In this document: positions 10,996-23,217 of the stretch, one piece after another
How the letters are laid out: each line of letters starts with the position of its first letter
Position numbering within the stretch: the stretch's first letter is position 1
Assembly: GCF_964204645.1 (NCBI RefSeq)
Contig: NC_134033.1
Coordinates: forward strand, 7,286,231-7,350,230
Origin: Tubulanus polymorphus
Taxonomy: Eukaryota; Nemertea; Palaeonemertea; Tubulaniformes; Tubulanidae
DNA length: 64,000 bases
Direction: 5' to 3'
The notes under the pieces: generated by a model
What the model was told of the DNA's origin: nothing
The model's database searches: none
The model's input: the letters and a program-made list of their open reading frames with translations, nothing else
Position numbers and translations under genes: made by a program

Positions 10996-11349
10996 AATAT
11001 AACTGTTGGACCGATTATATGTTTTGGGTTTGATTTTAAATGTGAGAAAGAAATGAAATTTAACATTAATGATGTAATTACACATATTAGAAATATTGCA
11101 TTTTCTAATGAAACAACAGTTGAGTATGAAACAACAATAGATAAAGAAACTTTTAATGTAGAAAAGATAACTAATTTAATTAGAGAATCTTTAATATTTT
11201 ATGAATTAGATGAAGATTTTATCATCGATGATATTAAAAAAATAATAATTGAAATATATACAAATGAAACTAGTAATGAAATAAATGTTGAATTAATCGT
11301 AAATAAGTTAACTAAATATTTTGATGATAGTAATATTTTTGATAAATAA
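10993..11349 (+). CDS. 118-aa acidic Polinton protein
   Basis: Intact. Starts MNITVGPIICFGFDFK; the rest is acidic and helical (repeated I/L with D/E and K). Homologous to 50359-50706. It abuts the next gene: its TAA is followed at once by ATG, so ATAAATG serves both. Function unknown. Confidence 0.75.
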   Translation: MNITVGPIICFGFDFKCEKEMKFNINDVITHIRNIAFSNETTVEYETTIDKETFNVEKITNLIRESLIFYELDEDFIIDDIKKIIIEIYTNETSNEINVELIVNKLTKYFDDSNIFDK

Positions 11350-11571
11350 ATGAGTGATAATAAGTGGATAATAACTGGATTATATAATGGAGCATTACTA
11401 TCAGTTGGAACTGTTGGTTATTCAATGGTATTAAAAAAAGTATTTAAAATGGGAAGTGTTACTGTTGATAGATTTGATATAAATGATATCTTAAAACTAA
11501 CGTTAGCAATTACTTTATCTAATTTAACTATTGATTATTTAGAAAAACAAAAATATATTCCTCCCATATAA
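11350..11571 (+). CDS. 73-aa small membrane protein of Polinton
   Basis: Intact, with a hydrophobic segment at about residues 7-27 and a second near 47-60, ending YIPPI. Nearly identical to 50137-50358. Small proteins of this pattern (a membrane span, then an aspartate-rich turn, ending in PP) are found in other invertebrate Polintons. Probably a virion membrane or assembly component; function unknown. Confidence 0.75.
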   Translation: MSDNKWIITGLYNGALLSVGTVGYSMVLKKVFKMGSVTVDRFDINDILKLTLAITLSNLTIDYLEKQKYIPPI

Positions 11572-11595
11572 ATACATAATTATTTTGCTAAATAA

Positions 11596-12015
11596 ATGGC
11601 TTCTGCAGTTATAACTATTATGGGATCGGCAATTGTTAACGCTTTAGCATTTACTGGTGGCGGTTATTTATTTAAGCATATTGATAAAAATAGTTCATTA
11701 GGAGAACAAAGAAGACATAACTTAGCATTAGAGAAATACAATAAAGCAGCAGAAGAATATAGAGAAAAGAGGCAAAACTATATGGATTATATTAACAAGG
11801 AATTATATGATCAGAAGATTTCACATAGAGATTTTCAATCAGTCGATGATGCAATATATAACGCGGTAACCAATAAAGAAAAATTACAACTATAAAAACC
11901 TAAATTATCAGATTATTATACCCCAAGTAAAGAACAACAGAAATATGAAATAATTTGGATTTTAGGTTGAACAGTTATTGTTATATTTGTTGCTTATAAG
12001 TTTACTAATCAGTAA
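11596..12015 (+). pseudogene. 140-aa membrane/coiled-coil Polinton protein, two stops
   Basis: 140 codons in one frame, interrupted by TAA at 11893-11895 and TGA near 11968. The N-terminal hydrophobic segment VNALAFTGGGYLF is followed by a charged helix EKYNKAAEEYREKRQNYMDY, with a C-terminal membrane span. The intact homologue is 49689-50111. This is a recognisable recurring Polinton protein of unknown function. Confidence 0.8.
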
Positions 12016-12031
12016 TTTTTTTTCTAAATAA

Positions 12032-12466
12032 ATGGAAGATAAAGTTGATAATATTGATATTATTCCTCATGATATAAATAAAACTAAATTAAAAATATAT
12101 TTAGAAAAACAAATATTAAAATTTGAAAGTGACTTAAAAGTTAAAAAGAAAAAATATTTAAAAAGTAGAATTATATATTATCTTATTATCAGTGGTTCGG
12201 TTAGAATTAGTTCTGTAATAACATTTCTAGCAAAATTCAGCCCATTAACACCTTTAGCTATATCAATTGGTGTGTTAGGATTAAGTTCAAGTGTTTTAAC
12301 TGGTATAAGTTCAAAATTAAATATAAAAAGTAATAAAGAAAAAATTAAAACTAATATAAAAGAAATTAATAAATTAAAGAATACACTAGATTATATAATA
12401 AGTTTAAATGGCCATATAACAGTTGAAGAACAAGATAAATTATTAAAAGAATTAATAAATTATTAA
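12032..12466 (+). CDS. 144-aa two-span membrane protein of Polinton
   Basis: Intact. A basic helix precedes two hydrophobic spans (about residues 48-67 and 73-95), followed by a second helix rich in Lys and Asn. About 95% similar to 49235-49669. The start is chosen at AATAAATGG after a T-tract. Unknown function. Confidence 0.75.
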   Translation: MEDKVDNIDIIPHDINKTKLKIYLEKQILKFESDLKVKKKKYLKSRIIYYLIISGSVRISSVITFLAKFSPLTPLAISIGVLGLSSSVLTGISSKLNIKSNKEKIKTNIKEINKLKNTLDYIISLNGHITVEEQDKLLKELINY

Positions 12467-12485
12467 TTTTTTAATTATATAAATG
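12467..12485 (+). promoter_or_regulatory. 16-nt T-tract/TATATAAATG junction
   Basis: The spacer TTTTTTAATTATATAA lies between TAA of the 144-aa gene and ATG of the 462-aa gene. Same length and design as at 10977 and 13872. Confidence 0.6.
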
Positions 12486-13871
12486 GCAGATAGTTTTCCA
12501 AAAGCTTTCCAATATAATAAATCAATTAAATATAATATTCCAGCAATAGATTTTGATAAAGATATTACATATAGAAATGAAGTTTTAGATTCATTAACTA
12601 ATTTAGAAATTTATGTTACTGAAACTAATAATTTTAATGCAAAGATGGAAAATATATTTCATGTATATTTAATTAATTTTAAAAAATTGAAAGATGAAAA
12701 ACAATGGTTATTAAAATCTAATATGAAGTATTGGCAGAACCAATTAAATTTTGCTGTTTATTGTGCAACAACAGGATGTGGAATTAGTTGGAATGATCAT
12801 TTGAATAATTCTAAATATAAATTAATTCAAAGTTTATTTTGATTTCATACATACTTTCAAATCAGAATAATATTAAATGAATTAGAGTGCGCTTTACCAG
12901 GATCTAGATATTTTAAAGAATTAGATAATAATATTAATTTATCAAAGTTTTATAAAATTTGTAATGAATTTAATATAGATATAAATAATTCTGATTTTAG
13001 AACAAAAATTGGAACAATAAGATCACTTCCTTACCCTAAAAAGATTGCAGAATATTGTGCACTTCCCATACCATCTAATAGTTATTATAATATCTATAAT
13101 AATAAATTAGGTTATGGTAAAATAGAAACTAAGGATTTAGAAACATTAAATTTCAATAAATTACCGAAATTTTATGATCATTTAAAACAAGAAAACAATA
13201 ATGGTTGGGTTTATTTTATTTTAGAAAATAGTGAAGGTTTTACTAAATCAGGTATAGAAAGAATAAATCAATTTATTAGAACTTATTTGATATGTATTTT
13301 AGGTGCACAAGTTGAAACAAGATCCCCAATAATTGGAAATTTAAATACATCATTTGATACACAGAAACAATTCAAAGTATTATTTGAAGATTCTGTTCGT
13401 AATGATAAAAATAGATCGATTCCAGAAAACATTGTAAGATATCAAAATTATTTAGATAAATCACATATTAGATTAAACTATTGTATAGGCCCTAATCTAT
13501 TTATTATTTCTAATGATTTAGTATTAAAGATGGGAAATATGATTGGTTATAATAATCTAATTAAAACTGCAACAAAAAATAATTCATTTGGATTGAATGA
13601 TATAAATAAAAAGATTATTACTGCACCAAAATTAATGGAAGGTGAAAAAAATAAAAAACACATTCAATCAACAGAAACTAAAACTAAAAATATTAAATTG
13701 GATAATGATTCCAAAATAAAAGATTATAATACATCAGAAAATATTAAAACTGATAATATTCAACATGATATAATTAAAACTGATAATGATAATAAATCCC
13801 ATGAAAATACTAAATTAGCTTTAACTTGTATAGGAATTGTTATAGGAGGAATATTATATTTTAAATTTTAA
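12483..13871 (+). pseudogene. 462-aa Polinton structural-cluster protein, one stop
   Basis: 463 codons with one TGA at 12840-12842, where Polinton B has Arg. Conserved signature segments: FAVYCATTGCGISW, GWVYFILENSEG, SIPENIVRYQNYLDKS. A charged linker and a C-terminal membrane span (LALTCIGIVIGGILYFKF) follow. Homologues occur in invertebrate Polintons; a minor capsid or entry-module role is possible but I cannot assign it. See 47829-49217 for the intact copy. Confidence 0.8.
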
Positions 13872-13890
13872 TTTTTTTATTATATAAATG
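13872..13890 (+). promoter_or_regulatory. 16-nt T-tract/TATATAAATG junction
   Basis: TTTTTTTATTATATAA between the 462-aa gene stop and the next ATG; the third exact 16-nt example in this element. Confidence 0.6.
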
Positions 13891-15368
13891 GATGTAGAAG
13901 GTGGAGAAGATATTGGAATGGATACTTTTTATGAACCTGGTATAAGTGATGAACAACCACCCGATTTTAGTGAAACAAGTTTTAGTAATGATAATAAAAT
14001 AGAATATAATACTAATTTACCAGAAGTTCTTCCTGGTTCTAAAAACCCGTCAACAGATGAATTCATTAGAGGAGCTAAATCGAGAATAGATATTCAAAAT
14101 GAAGTACCAGAATTAGAAAAAAAAATTAAATTTTAATGAAATTATTCGTGATTTTAAACCAATATTAAAAAGATCTGGTTTCAATATAACGAATAAAGGT
14201 ATGGATTATTTAGTAGAAGATTTAAAATATTTAAATGGCGATTATTATTGGCATTTGAAAGATGACTATTATTTTAAGATTTCAAATCTTAAAAGTAACG
14301 ATAAAATAATAACACAATCAACTTTTAATTTATTAAAAGCAGATAGAATTAAGAAAATCGTTAATGATCTTATAACTGATGTTACAGAAAAAGAGATAAT
14401 TGATAATAGAAGAGAATTTAAACATAGAAATGCTAAATTTTTGAAGATAATTAATGAAAATTTAAGACAAAAAAAAATTCATAAAGAAGCTATTAATTCC
14501 AAAACTAGTAAACTTAAATCAACCGAAGTTCAAACTGAAAAACTTTTACCGAATGGATTAATTGATGCAACAGATCAAGAATTAGAAGATTTAAATAATA
14601 TATTTTCTGATGAAGCAATTAGAGAAATTAAAAGTATAACCCTTGCATCTGATAAAATTGCGCATGATAAAAGTATGAGATTTTAAAATTAGAACTTTAG
14701 AAAACGAATTAACTGATAAAAATAAAGAAATAGAACAATTAAAGTCTGATTTAGATCATCAAGTAATTGATGAAATAGAATATAGGAAAAAAGAATTACG
14801 TTTAGAAAAAGAAAAAGATGATTTAGAATATAACGTAGAATTACAAAAAGAAGAAATTAAATTATTGTTAAAATCATATGATTATAATATTAATAGATTA
14901 ACAGTTATTTTCAAAGATTTGTTGATAAAACCAAATTCTGAAATATCATTAAAAGATAGAATAAAGTTATTATTTAAATTAGAAGGAATAACAATTCTTT
15001 CAATTCTAACAGCTGTAACTATGTTATTTACAACAATAGGTTTAGCAATATCAAATGCTTTGAAATCTACGCCTACTCCCAATAAACCAGATAAACCCCC
15101 AGATAATAATTCTATACAAGATAAAGTTAAAGATGGTTTAAAGAAATTAGCAAAATATTTATGGGAACTATCTAAAAAATCTGCTGCAGCATTACCAGGA
15201 ATTATTGCATCAATTGTTGGTTTTATATTGAAATCTGCAGGTAATATTCTTAACTTTGCTGCGGAACATATTATTTTATTTTTAATTACAGTTGTAAGTG
15301 CTATTATTTTTGGGTTAGTGTATATGATATCAAAAAGATATCAAGAAAAAATAATAAAAAATAAATAA
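13888..15368 (+). pseudogene. coiled-coil/membrane Polinton protein (488-aa type), two frameshifts
   Basis: Three frame segments (13888-14136, about 14136-14686, about 14686-15368) together match the intact 488-aa gene at 46346-47812. Parts: acidic N-terminus, a helical domain, EVQTEKLLPNG motif, a long coiled coil, then LSILTAVTMLF span, a proline-rich TPTPNKPDKPP hinge, and the highly conserved LAKYLWELSKKSAAALPGII block before two more hydrophobic spans. The last block is characteristic of Polinton proteins in corals and molluscs. Frame breaks lie near 14125 and 14685. Confidence 0.8.
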
Positions 15369-15388
15369 TTAATTTTTTCGTTAAATAA

Positions 15389-16667
15389 ACGAGTGGGAGT
15401 TATATAAGTCCTTCTAAGATTTCTAGAATATCTAATGCCATTAAAGCGGAAAGATCACGTCATATAATTACACATAATCCTTCAAATATTAATCCCGATG
15501 AAACTTTATATGTTAGAATTCCTAGATTAACACAAAATACTTTTTATGTTCCAAATAGTATTTATTTATCGGCTGATATAAAAGTAATTGGTCATGATAA
15601 TAATTATGTTGTTGATAATGTTGGGAGATATTTGATTAAAAAATTAACTATAAAGATTGGTCCAGAAACAGTTTTCTCATTAGATGATTATAATTTATTT
15701 ATGCATTATAAAGATTTATGGTTAACTAAAGAAAATAGAAATAATATGATATTTCAGGGTATTCAATCGGAAAACCATAATAAATTAAGATCTGCGGCCA
15801 ATAATGCAGTAGTAACTAATGCTGTAGATAATTTGATAAAAAAGATTTATGGAAGCAAATATAAAATTCCATTAGACTTTGAATTGATAAATAATAATGC
15901 ACCTTTATATAAATATATATTATATAAATATGTAATTCAAGAAGATATTATATTTGAGATAACATTTGCTCCTGTAAATGAAATTGTATTATCTAGCATT
16001 GTTAAAGATATGGGATATAAATTATCGAATATATGCTTAGAATATGATACAGTAACTAATGAAAATATTGCATTAAGTATTATATTATAACACAATTCAA
16101 ACTCAATACAATCAAGGATTTTCATTATTATATGATTATATTGATAAATTTAAAACTGTAACTATTAATGCAAATGATGAAATAATTAATGAGAATATTA
16201 ACTTCCCAAGAAGATCTATTAAAGGTATATTAATATTTTTTACCATTGCAACATATTCTAATGGCGCAATAAAGGTAGATAATTATTATAATCCTGAAAT
16301 AACAAAAGTAGAAATAAATATCGAAGGAATAGCAAATAAAATATTTTGTCAAGGAATGAGAATGATTGATCAATGGCCAAAAATTAGAAAACATTTTATG
16401 AATGAAAAAGTAAAATCATTTGAAAATTGTAATATTAATCAAATTGATTATTATACCGGCAATAAATATGCATTATGGTTAGATTTTAGAACAACAGAGG
16501 ATAATTCATTACATGGTTCTGGGAAAAAACTACAGAACACAAAAGATGGAATACAATTATTCATGGCAAAGAAAAAAGGAATCAAAAATTTTAAAATGCA
16601 CATTTATATTATATCTGACGCACAATTAAATATTGTAAATTCACAATTAGATAGTATTCAATATTAG
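15389..16667 (+). pseudogene. major capsid protein of Polinton A, broken
   Basis: Double jelly-roll major capsid protein of the type often labelled F54H12.2-like in animal genomes; it would form virion hexons. Visible conserved stretches: RIPRLTQNTFYVPNS, KIGPETVFSLDDYN, ALWLDFRTTEDNSLHGSG and the terminal IISDAQLNIVNSQLD. The expected start codon is ACG (15389-15391) although the AAATAA context before it is kept. A frame break near 16060-16090 gives a stop at 16088. A 15-bp duplication near 15910 adds five residues relative to B. Confidence 0.85.
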
Positions 16668-16697
16668 AAATATAAAGTTAAAATTAAGGATATATAA

Positions 16698-17817
16698 ATG
16701 GGTGGTAAAAAAACTCCTAATACTAAAGAACAATATTTAAGAAATTTATATTACAACCCTGAGAGTTCGGTTGCTTATTCTTCTACCAAAAATATACGGC
16801 GTCAAGTAAAACAAGATAAATTAGATAAGATAATCCCACAAAATTTAGTTAAATATAAAGATATAAATGAATTTATGTTAGAACAACCAAGATACACAAC
16901 ACATAAAAAAATTGTTAGAAAATATAAAACACGTAAAACTATGGTAAGTTATGTAGATCAACGGTGGCAAGGAGATTTAATTGATATGAAAAATGTTAAG
17001 AAAGATAATGATGATTATTGGTGGTTATTGAATATAATTGATATTTTTAGTCGTTATGTATGGAGTTTCCCACTTTATAGAAAAGATGCTGTACAAACAT
17101 CAAATGTTTTAAGAAAATTTCTTTCGGATGATAAACTAAAACCAGAAAAAATACAATTTGATGATGGAAAAGAATTTGATAATTCACTTGTTCATGAACT
17201 CTTAGACAATCATAATATTAAATATTTTTCAACAAAATCGGATAAAAAAGCAGCAGTTGTTGAACGATTTAATAGAACATTAAGAACAAGAATGTGGAAA
17301 TATTTTACAGCAAATAATACTTTTAAATGGATTGATGTTTTACCAAAATTGATAGAAGGATATAATAATTCTTATCATTCTTCTATTGGAATGAAACCTA
17401 TTGATGCTAGAAAACCTAAAAATTCTGAAATTGTTTGGAATAATTTATATGGAGCATTTCTTGTAGATGATTTTGGTGAACCTAAATTTAAAGTTGGTCA
17501 AAATGTTAGAATTTTGTTAGATATGTTAGATATTTGACAAGGGATACGATCGAAATTTTACTAGGGAAATATATAAAAATAAAAAAGGTAATAAAAACAA
17601 AACCATATGTCTAGATTTAGATGGTGAAGAAGTTGATGGCTACTTCTACGAAGAAGAATTAAGTTTAACTACTGAAAATCTAGAACAAGAATATAAAATT
17701 GAAAAAGTATTAAAAACAAAAACTATTAAAAGAAAAAAATATTCTTTAGTAAAATGGGTTGGATGGCCAGATAAATTCAATGAATGGATATTATCAAGTA
17801 AAATTAAAAATATATAA
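16698..17817 (+). pseudogene. Polinton A retroviral-type integrase with chromodomain, frameshifted
   Basis: rve-family DDE integrase that would insert the element. Catalytic residues lie in WQGDLIDM, QFDDGKEFDN and AAVVERFNRT. A frame change near 17520-17540 separates the core from the C-terminal chromodomain (YKIEKVLK...YSLVKWVGWPD...WILSSKI). The intact homologue is 42206-43294. Its TAA directly precedes the ATPase ATG (TATATAAATG), so the two are one transcription block here. Confidence 0.9.
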
Positions 17818-18426
17818 ATGAATAAGGAATTATCTATATTTGAGCCTCATAATATGTTAATTTCTGGTGTAACAAATTGTGGAAAAACTTATTTTATATT
17901 AAATTTATTAGAAACTGTTTATAAAAAATATTTTGATAAGATAGTATTATTTTGTCCAACATATGAATTTAATCAAACTTATGATAGAAATATTACTAGA
18001 AATAATAAATTTATTATATTAGATCCTAAAACAGTAAAAGAAAATTTAGATAATTGCATTAAAATAGCAATTGATATTTATAAAGGATCAAATACATTAT
18101 TCATTATAGATGATTGTGCTAATCTACATGATTCAAAAGTTAGAGAGAGTGAGTTATGCTATTTAGCTTTTTCTGGCAGACATTTTGGGATAACAACTTG
18201 GCTTTTAAATCAAAAATATAATTCAATTGTTAAAGACTTTAGAGAAAACATTCGATTTCTAGTTTTATTCTACAATAAAGATAGAAAATCGATGAAAAAT
18301 GCACTTGAGGAAAATGATATTATTCCACATGATTTACATAATGAATATATGGATAAATTGAAAAATATCAAAAGATCAAAATTACTATTTAGATTACAAC
18401 ACCCATTTAAATATGAATTTATTTAA
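17818..18426 (+). CDS. A32/FtsK-like DNA-packaging ATPase (Polinton A)
   Basis: 202 aa, intact. Walker A is GVTNCGKT near residue 17-24; Walker B is TLFIIDDCAN near residue 95-103; an Arg-rich motif SGRHFGITTW follows. The family (HerA/FtsK, poxvirus A32-like) packages DNA into capsids and is a Polinton hallmark. It is conserved with 43287-43901, including the C-terminus. One of the few open enzymes in A. Confidence 0.9.
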   Translation: MNKELSIFEPHNMLISGVTNCGKTYFILNLLETVYKKYFDKIVLFCPTYEFNQTYDRNITRNNKFIILDPKTVKENLDNCIKIAIDIYKGSNTLFIIDDCANLHDSKVRESELCYLAFSGRHFGITTWLLNQKYNSIVKDFRENIRFLVLFYNKDRKSMKNALEENDIIPHDLHNEYMDKLKNIKRSKLLFRLQHPFKYEFI

Positions 18427-18605
18427 ATTCAACTAGCTTGTTAATCTAGTTTAATTCTAGTTACATTCTAGTTGAATTCTAGTTGTTAGTAGTTGGAACA
18501 AAATCAACTAGATTTAACAAGAAATAAACAAAAACAACAATATTTCAACTAGCTTGTTAATCTAGTTGAATTCTAGTTACATTCTAGTTGAATTCTAGTT
18601 GCAAC
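18427..18605. repeat. intergenic repeat AACTAGCTTGTTAATCTAGTT...
   Basis: A unit of about 55 bp (AACTAGCTTGTTAATCTAGT then repeated TTCTAGTTACATTCTAGTTG) occurs at 18429-18482 and again at 18547-18601. TCTAGTTGAA blocks are internally repeated. In Polinton B a distinct minisatellite sits at the same place, just after the ATPase, and CTAGCT words occur before the membrane gene (41035-41155). Confidence 0.8.
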
Positions 18606-19085
18606 ATCACAAATAATTTTTTTGTTATATAAATGGTAGGTGAAAAGAAAATAAAATCTAAAAATGGTGATGTTCCAATTGAAAAAACTTTAGATGATTT
18701 AGGAATAACAGAAAACAAATTAATTCCAGATGATGGTGCTTTAAATAATGTTACAACAAATAATAGTTATGAATATTATCTTTATTGTTAACATCAATTA
18801 GAAATATTAATAGCATCTGGAAAATGTAAAAATTTTATCGGTAAAAATTTAACTTATAATGAAATTGGTGAATGAATGAATGAATATATTTTTCTCAAAT
18901 GTATAATACATAATATAATAGTATAATAATTGTTGTACATGATTATTGAATATATACATTCAAGCAGGACAGCCCCAAGCCCTAAGGGCTGTACCTAATT
19001 GGGGGGATGCCCTGGTATGATTTGATACCATGATACAATTAATGAGAATACAATAATAATTAATGACAACATAATTGACATCAAA

Positions 19086-19250
<165 letters not shown>

Positions 19251-19389
19251 ATACATACATATACACATGCATACACACATATACACATATATACATACAC
19301 ATATACACATACATATGCATAAGATATATAAATATTTTCGAAAACAAATGAAGGTAGGCAACACAAAAAAGGTTTCATTTTAGAATTAA

Positions 19390-22300
19390 TTAATAGTTCA
19401 AGAGTGTAGTTTTTTTTAATCGTGAGATAAAAGAATTTATGGTAGCAGCTTTGCGAAGATGATCATCAGTGTTCTGCCAAAGAATTGGAGTTCTACTTAA
19501 AAAAGAATCGTGAAAGAGTTTCGTGGTATGAAATTGGACTCTGGCATTATTCCTGTTTCTAGTGTTATAATTGTGGAATTTTGAATTTAAATCTAGTAAA
19601 TTGTAGATAGACAAAGGGAGCTTTTTATGAGAATGATTAAATCCAAATTTAAGAATTTCTAATTTGACAAGATCGGCAAATTTTAAAATTTTGTATTTTT
19701 TGAAAATAGGGGATGTTGGTGCATTGAAGGCAGCATTATCTATGAGTCGTACAGTTTTTTTCTGGATTTTGAAAATACTATTAGTTTGCTCAGAGGAAAG
19801 CAGTGGACCCCAGACAACCAGTGCATAAATAAGATGACAGTGAATATATGAATTGTAAATAGTTTTTTTCAAAAAACCTGGGAACATATTCTTAACAGTC
19901 CTTAGCAGGTACACATTTTTATTCATTTTATTGATAAGCTGTTTAATATGCAAATTCCAATTGAGATCAGCATCAATATTTAATCCTAGAAATTTACAGT
20001 CAGTAGATAATTCTATATTTAAATTTTCTAATTCTATTTTTAAGTTGTCTGATCTCAATAGATGCCTTTTTGGTTTGAATAGAAAGTATTTAGTTTTTTC
20101 AATGTTCAGGGTAAGTTGATTGGCATGGAACCAGGAGGTTAATAATTTTAAATCATTTTTAGCATTTTGAAACAGTTCAGAAATATTCTTTTCAGTACAT
20201 AGAAGGTTTGTATCATCGGCAAATTAGATGGCTTTAGAATGTTTGAGATTATTATTTAGATCGTTAATGTAAACAAGAAAGAGAAGCGGACCTAAGACTG
20301 AGCCTTGTGGTACTCCATGCGTAAGCATGTTGAAAGTCGAGTCAGCATTATTGTAGTGAACATAAATTTTTCTATCTTTGAGATAACTATGAAACCAGTT
20401 GAATACGTGTCCCCTAATTCCATAGTGATATAATTTATAGAGTAGTTTGTCAATATTTAACGAGTCAAATGCCTTAGATAGGTCAAGACATATACCCAAA
20501 GAAAAATTTCTTTTTTCTAAATTAGCGATAATGTTACCAATAAAATCAGCTATGGCATGAGTTGTAGAATGATTTGGTCTGAAGCCATATTGCGTAGTAT
20601 TTAGAATTTCAAATTTAAACAAGAAATGATATAGTCGCTTATGAACAAGTTTTTCCAAGATCTTGGATAAGACTGGTAGTAGGGAAATTGGACGGTAATT
20701 GTTTAGAGTCTGTTTGCTTCCAGTTTTATGAAGAGGAATAACCTTTGCTATTTTCATTTTATCTGGGAATTTGCCTTCTTGAAGAGATTTATTACAAAGA
20801 ATAGTCATAGGATTAATAATTGAGGGAGCAATAAATTTCAATAGTTTATTGCTTAAAATATCTGGACCCGTACTTTGTTTAGGCGAAAGCTGGTTGATCA
20901 TTTTAAATATTTCCTCACTATTTGTAGGTTGCAGGAACATAACATTGTCATTTTTATTGGGAAGAAATGCCATAAAATTAGTAGTAGTGTTAGGTATTTT
21001 TTCTGAATACTTTCTGCCAACCGAAGAAAAGAAATCATTAAATGCAAGACTAATTTCGGAATTATCAGTAACCGTTTTTCCATCAATCTTAAAATTTGTC
21101 GTAATTGATGTTTTATCATTAGTCTTGCCAATTAGTTCTTTAATGAATTGCCACATTTTACGACAGTTTTTTCCAGAGGAATTAATTTTGTAATTATAAA
21201 AATCTATTTTTTGACGTCTTTTAACATAGCTGAGCCGATTATGATAATTTATATAGTTTTTATAACGTTGGTCTGATTTATCTAACCCAATAACTTTTTT
21301 GTATAGATTATCACATTTCTTTGAGGATCTCAGAATAGAGTTAGTCATCCACGGCTCAATTAATTTGTTTTTCTTTTTTTAATTTCTGGAGCTATACTAT
21401 TAATAGTATTAGTAATATTTGTCATAATAAAGTCATACGATTCACTACAATTCATATTATCCAAATTTGACCAGTTAACATTTAAAAGGGTGTTATTTAT
21501 TGATTGTATATTTTTAGCATTAAGGTTACGGGAGAAGAATTCATTTGTTGTTGGTCTAACATTATATACAATAGAAACGAAACAAGGCAAGTGATCCGAA
21601 ATATCAGTTAGTAGTATTGCACTAGTGTGATTACTATTTAGTTCGGGAGAGAGGTATATGTTATCAATTAGAGTAGCAGTGGACTTTGTGATTCTTGTAG
21701 GTCGCAGTATTGTAGGGCATAGACTATTGTTTAGGTTGATTTCTAAGAATTTTGATGTATTTTTATGACTATTGATCTTAATGTAGTCTAAATTCTGATC
21801 CATACCAAGAACTATCTCTGATTTTTCGTTATTAATTTTTGTAATTAAAGTTCTGTATTTTTCAAGAAACATTAGATCGCTATTGCCAGGTACTCTATAT
21901 AATTCACCAATAATAATTTTCTTTTTAGATTGAGTTTTAGGATAAATTTCTATGAAACAAAATTCAAATTTACCTTCTTCAAAAATGTCCAAATCAGTTC
22001 TCGGGTTGTACGATATATTATCATTAACGTAGATGGCGACTCCTCCTTGAGATAAATTCAGTCTATGATTTTCAATTAAATGATAGTTAGATAATTTACA
22101 AAGAGGTGCATTTTTATCTGTTAGAAAGGTTTCACATATCATTATGACATCTATAATAATACTTTGATTTTTAAAGATTTCTATCATAATTTTGAGTTTA
22201 TCAATTTTTGAATAGAGACTACGTACATTCAGTTGTAAGATATTAAGGTTGTTGGTAGTATTGAAATTATATACATCTTTCAGGTCACTGGGTTTAGTAT

Positions 22301-22418
22301 ATGGACATTGATTACTATCTAAAATCAGATCATCATCAATGATTGAATTTAAATAATAATTTTTATCATTAGCTTTTTGTTTGAATAATTTAAAAAAATC
22401 TGTGTTGCCAAGACACAT
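19390..22418 (-). pseudogene. LINE ORF2: AP endonuclease plus reverse transcriptase
   Basis: The N-terminal endonuclease (22418-21360) has LNVRSLYSK, MICETFLTD, GVAIYV and SDHLPCFV. The reverse transcriptase (from 21348) has PWMTNSILRSSKK, YRPISLLPVLSKILEK, QYGFRPNHST, LDLSKAFDSL, GVPQGSVLGPLLF. The frame changes in an A-rich run near 21360-21375, between the two domains. A TAA (20221-20223) sits directly before the catalytic FADD. The C-terminal thumb/connection reads on to 19390. Otherwise complete. Confidence 0.9.
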
Positions 22419-23217
22419 AATAATTTAGAACAAATACGTAAAACCAAAAAGAAGAAAATTTGATAAGGAAAAAAAAGAAAAAAAAAAGAGTTTGTAATAA
22501 ACAAAAAAAAAAATGCACAAAAAGATGCTGACCTTTGACCGCCGTATACGGCAATAGTCAGCTAGTACTTGGTAGGTAGTTGATTAAATCAACTATGAGG
22601 CCAAGGCATATGTGTCAAGGTTACAAATGAATCTTATATTTTAGTCAAACAGATTTAGAGATAAGCACTGTAGTTTGTGTTTATAATATTGACTACGTAC
22701 TTTGAAATAATATGATCATCAATAGGAAAAATAAATCAAAATAAAATAAAGTAAATACTCTGTTGAAACCACGCTATCAACTGAGTTAAAAATAGTTGAC
22801 AATTTACATACTTAGCTTCTTTACTTTAAACTATCGAGTAATAGTGTCACCGAGTAACTTAAGAATATGCCAAGTCTTAGAAAAGGCAGACATACAAAAG
22901 TAAGAAACAGTATACAATATACAGTTCACCAGTATAGATGTGTCCTAGGTCATACCGGTAATACTAAATAAGTGTGTTTGAGCTTTTAGGTAATTTAGTT
23001 ATAAATATTCATACTTTTTGGCTATCATGACACTTGAGGGAAAACCAATTCAGCTTTAACGGTGTCACTCTTGAAATAGATGCTTACTTATTGAATGATT
23101 AAGTTATGTACAGATATTATGTTAGGTCATTAATCGAAAAAGATTATCCGCAAGAATTAATTACACCGGTATATGAATCATTTAAAAAGTCACCTTTTGG
23201 ATCATATCTCTAGTCCT
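22419..23217 (-). other. LINE inter-ORF region
   Basis: About 800 bp between ORF1 and ORF2, with A/T homopolymers near 22440-22515 (plus-strand A-runs). No open frame of note. Confidence 0.5.
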
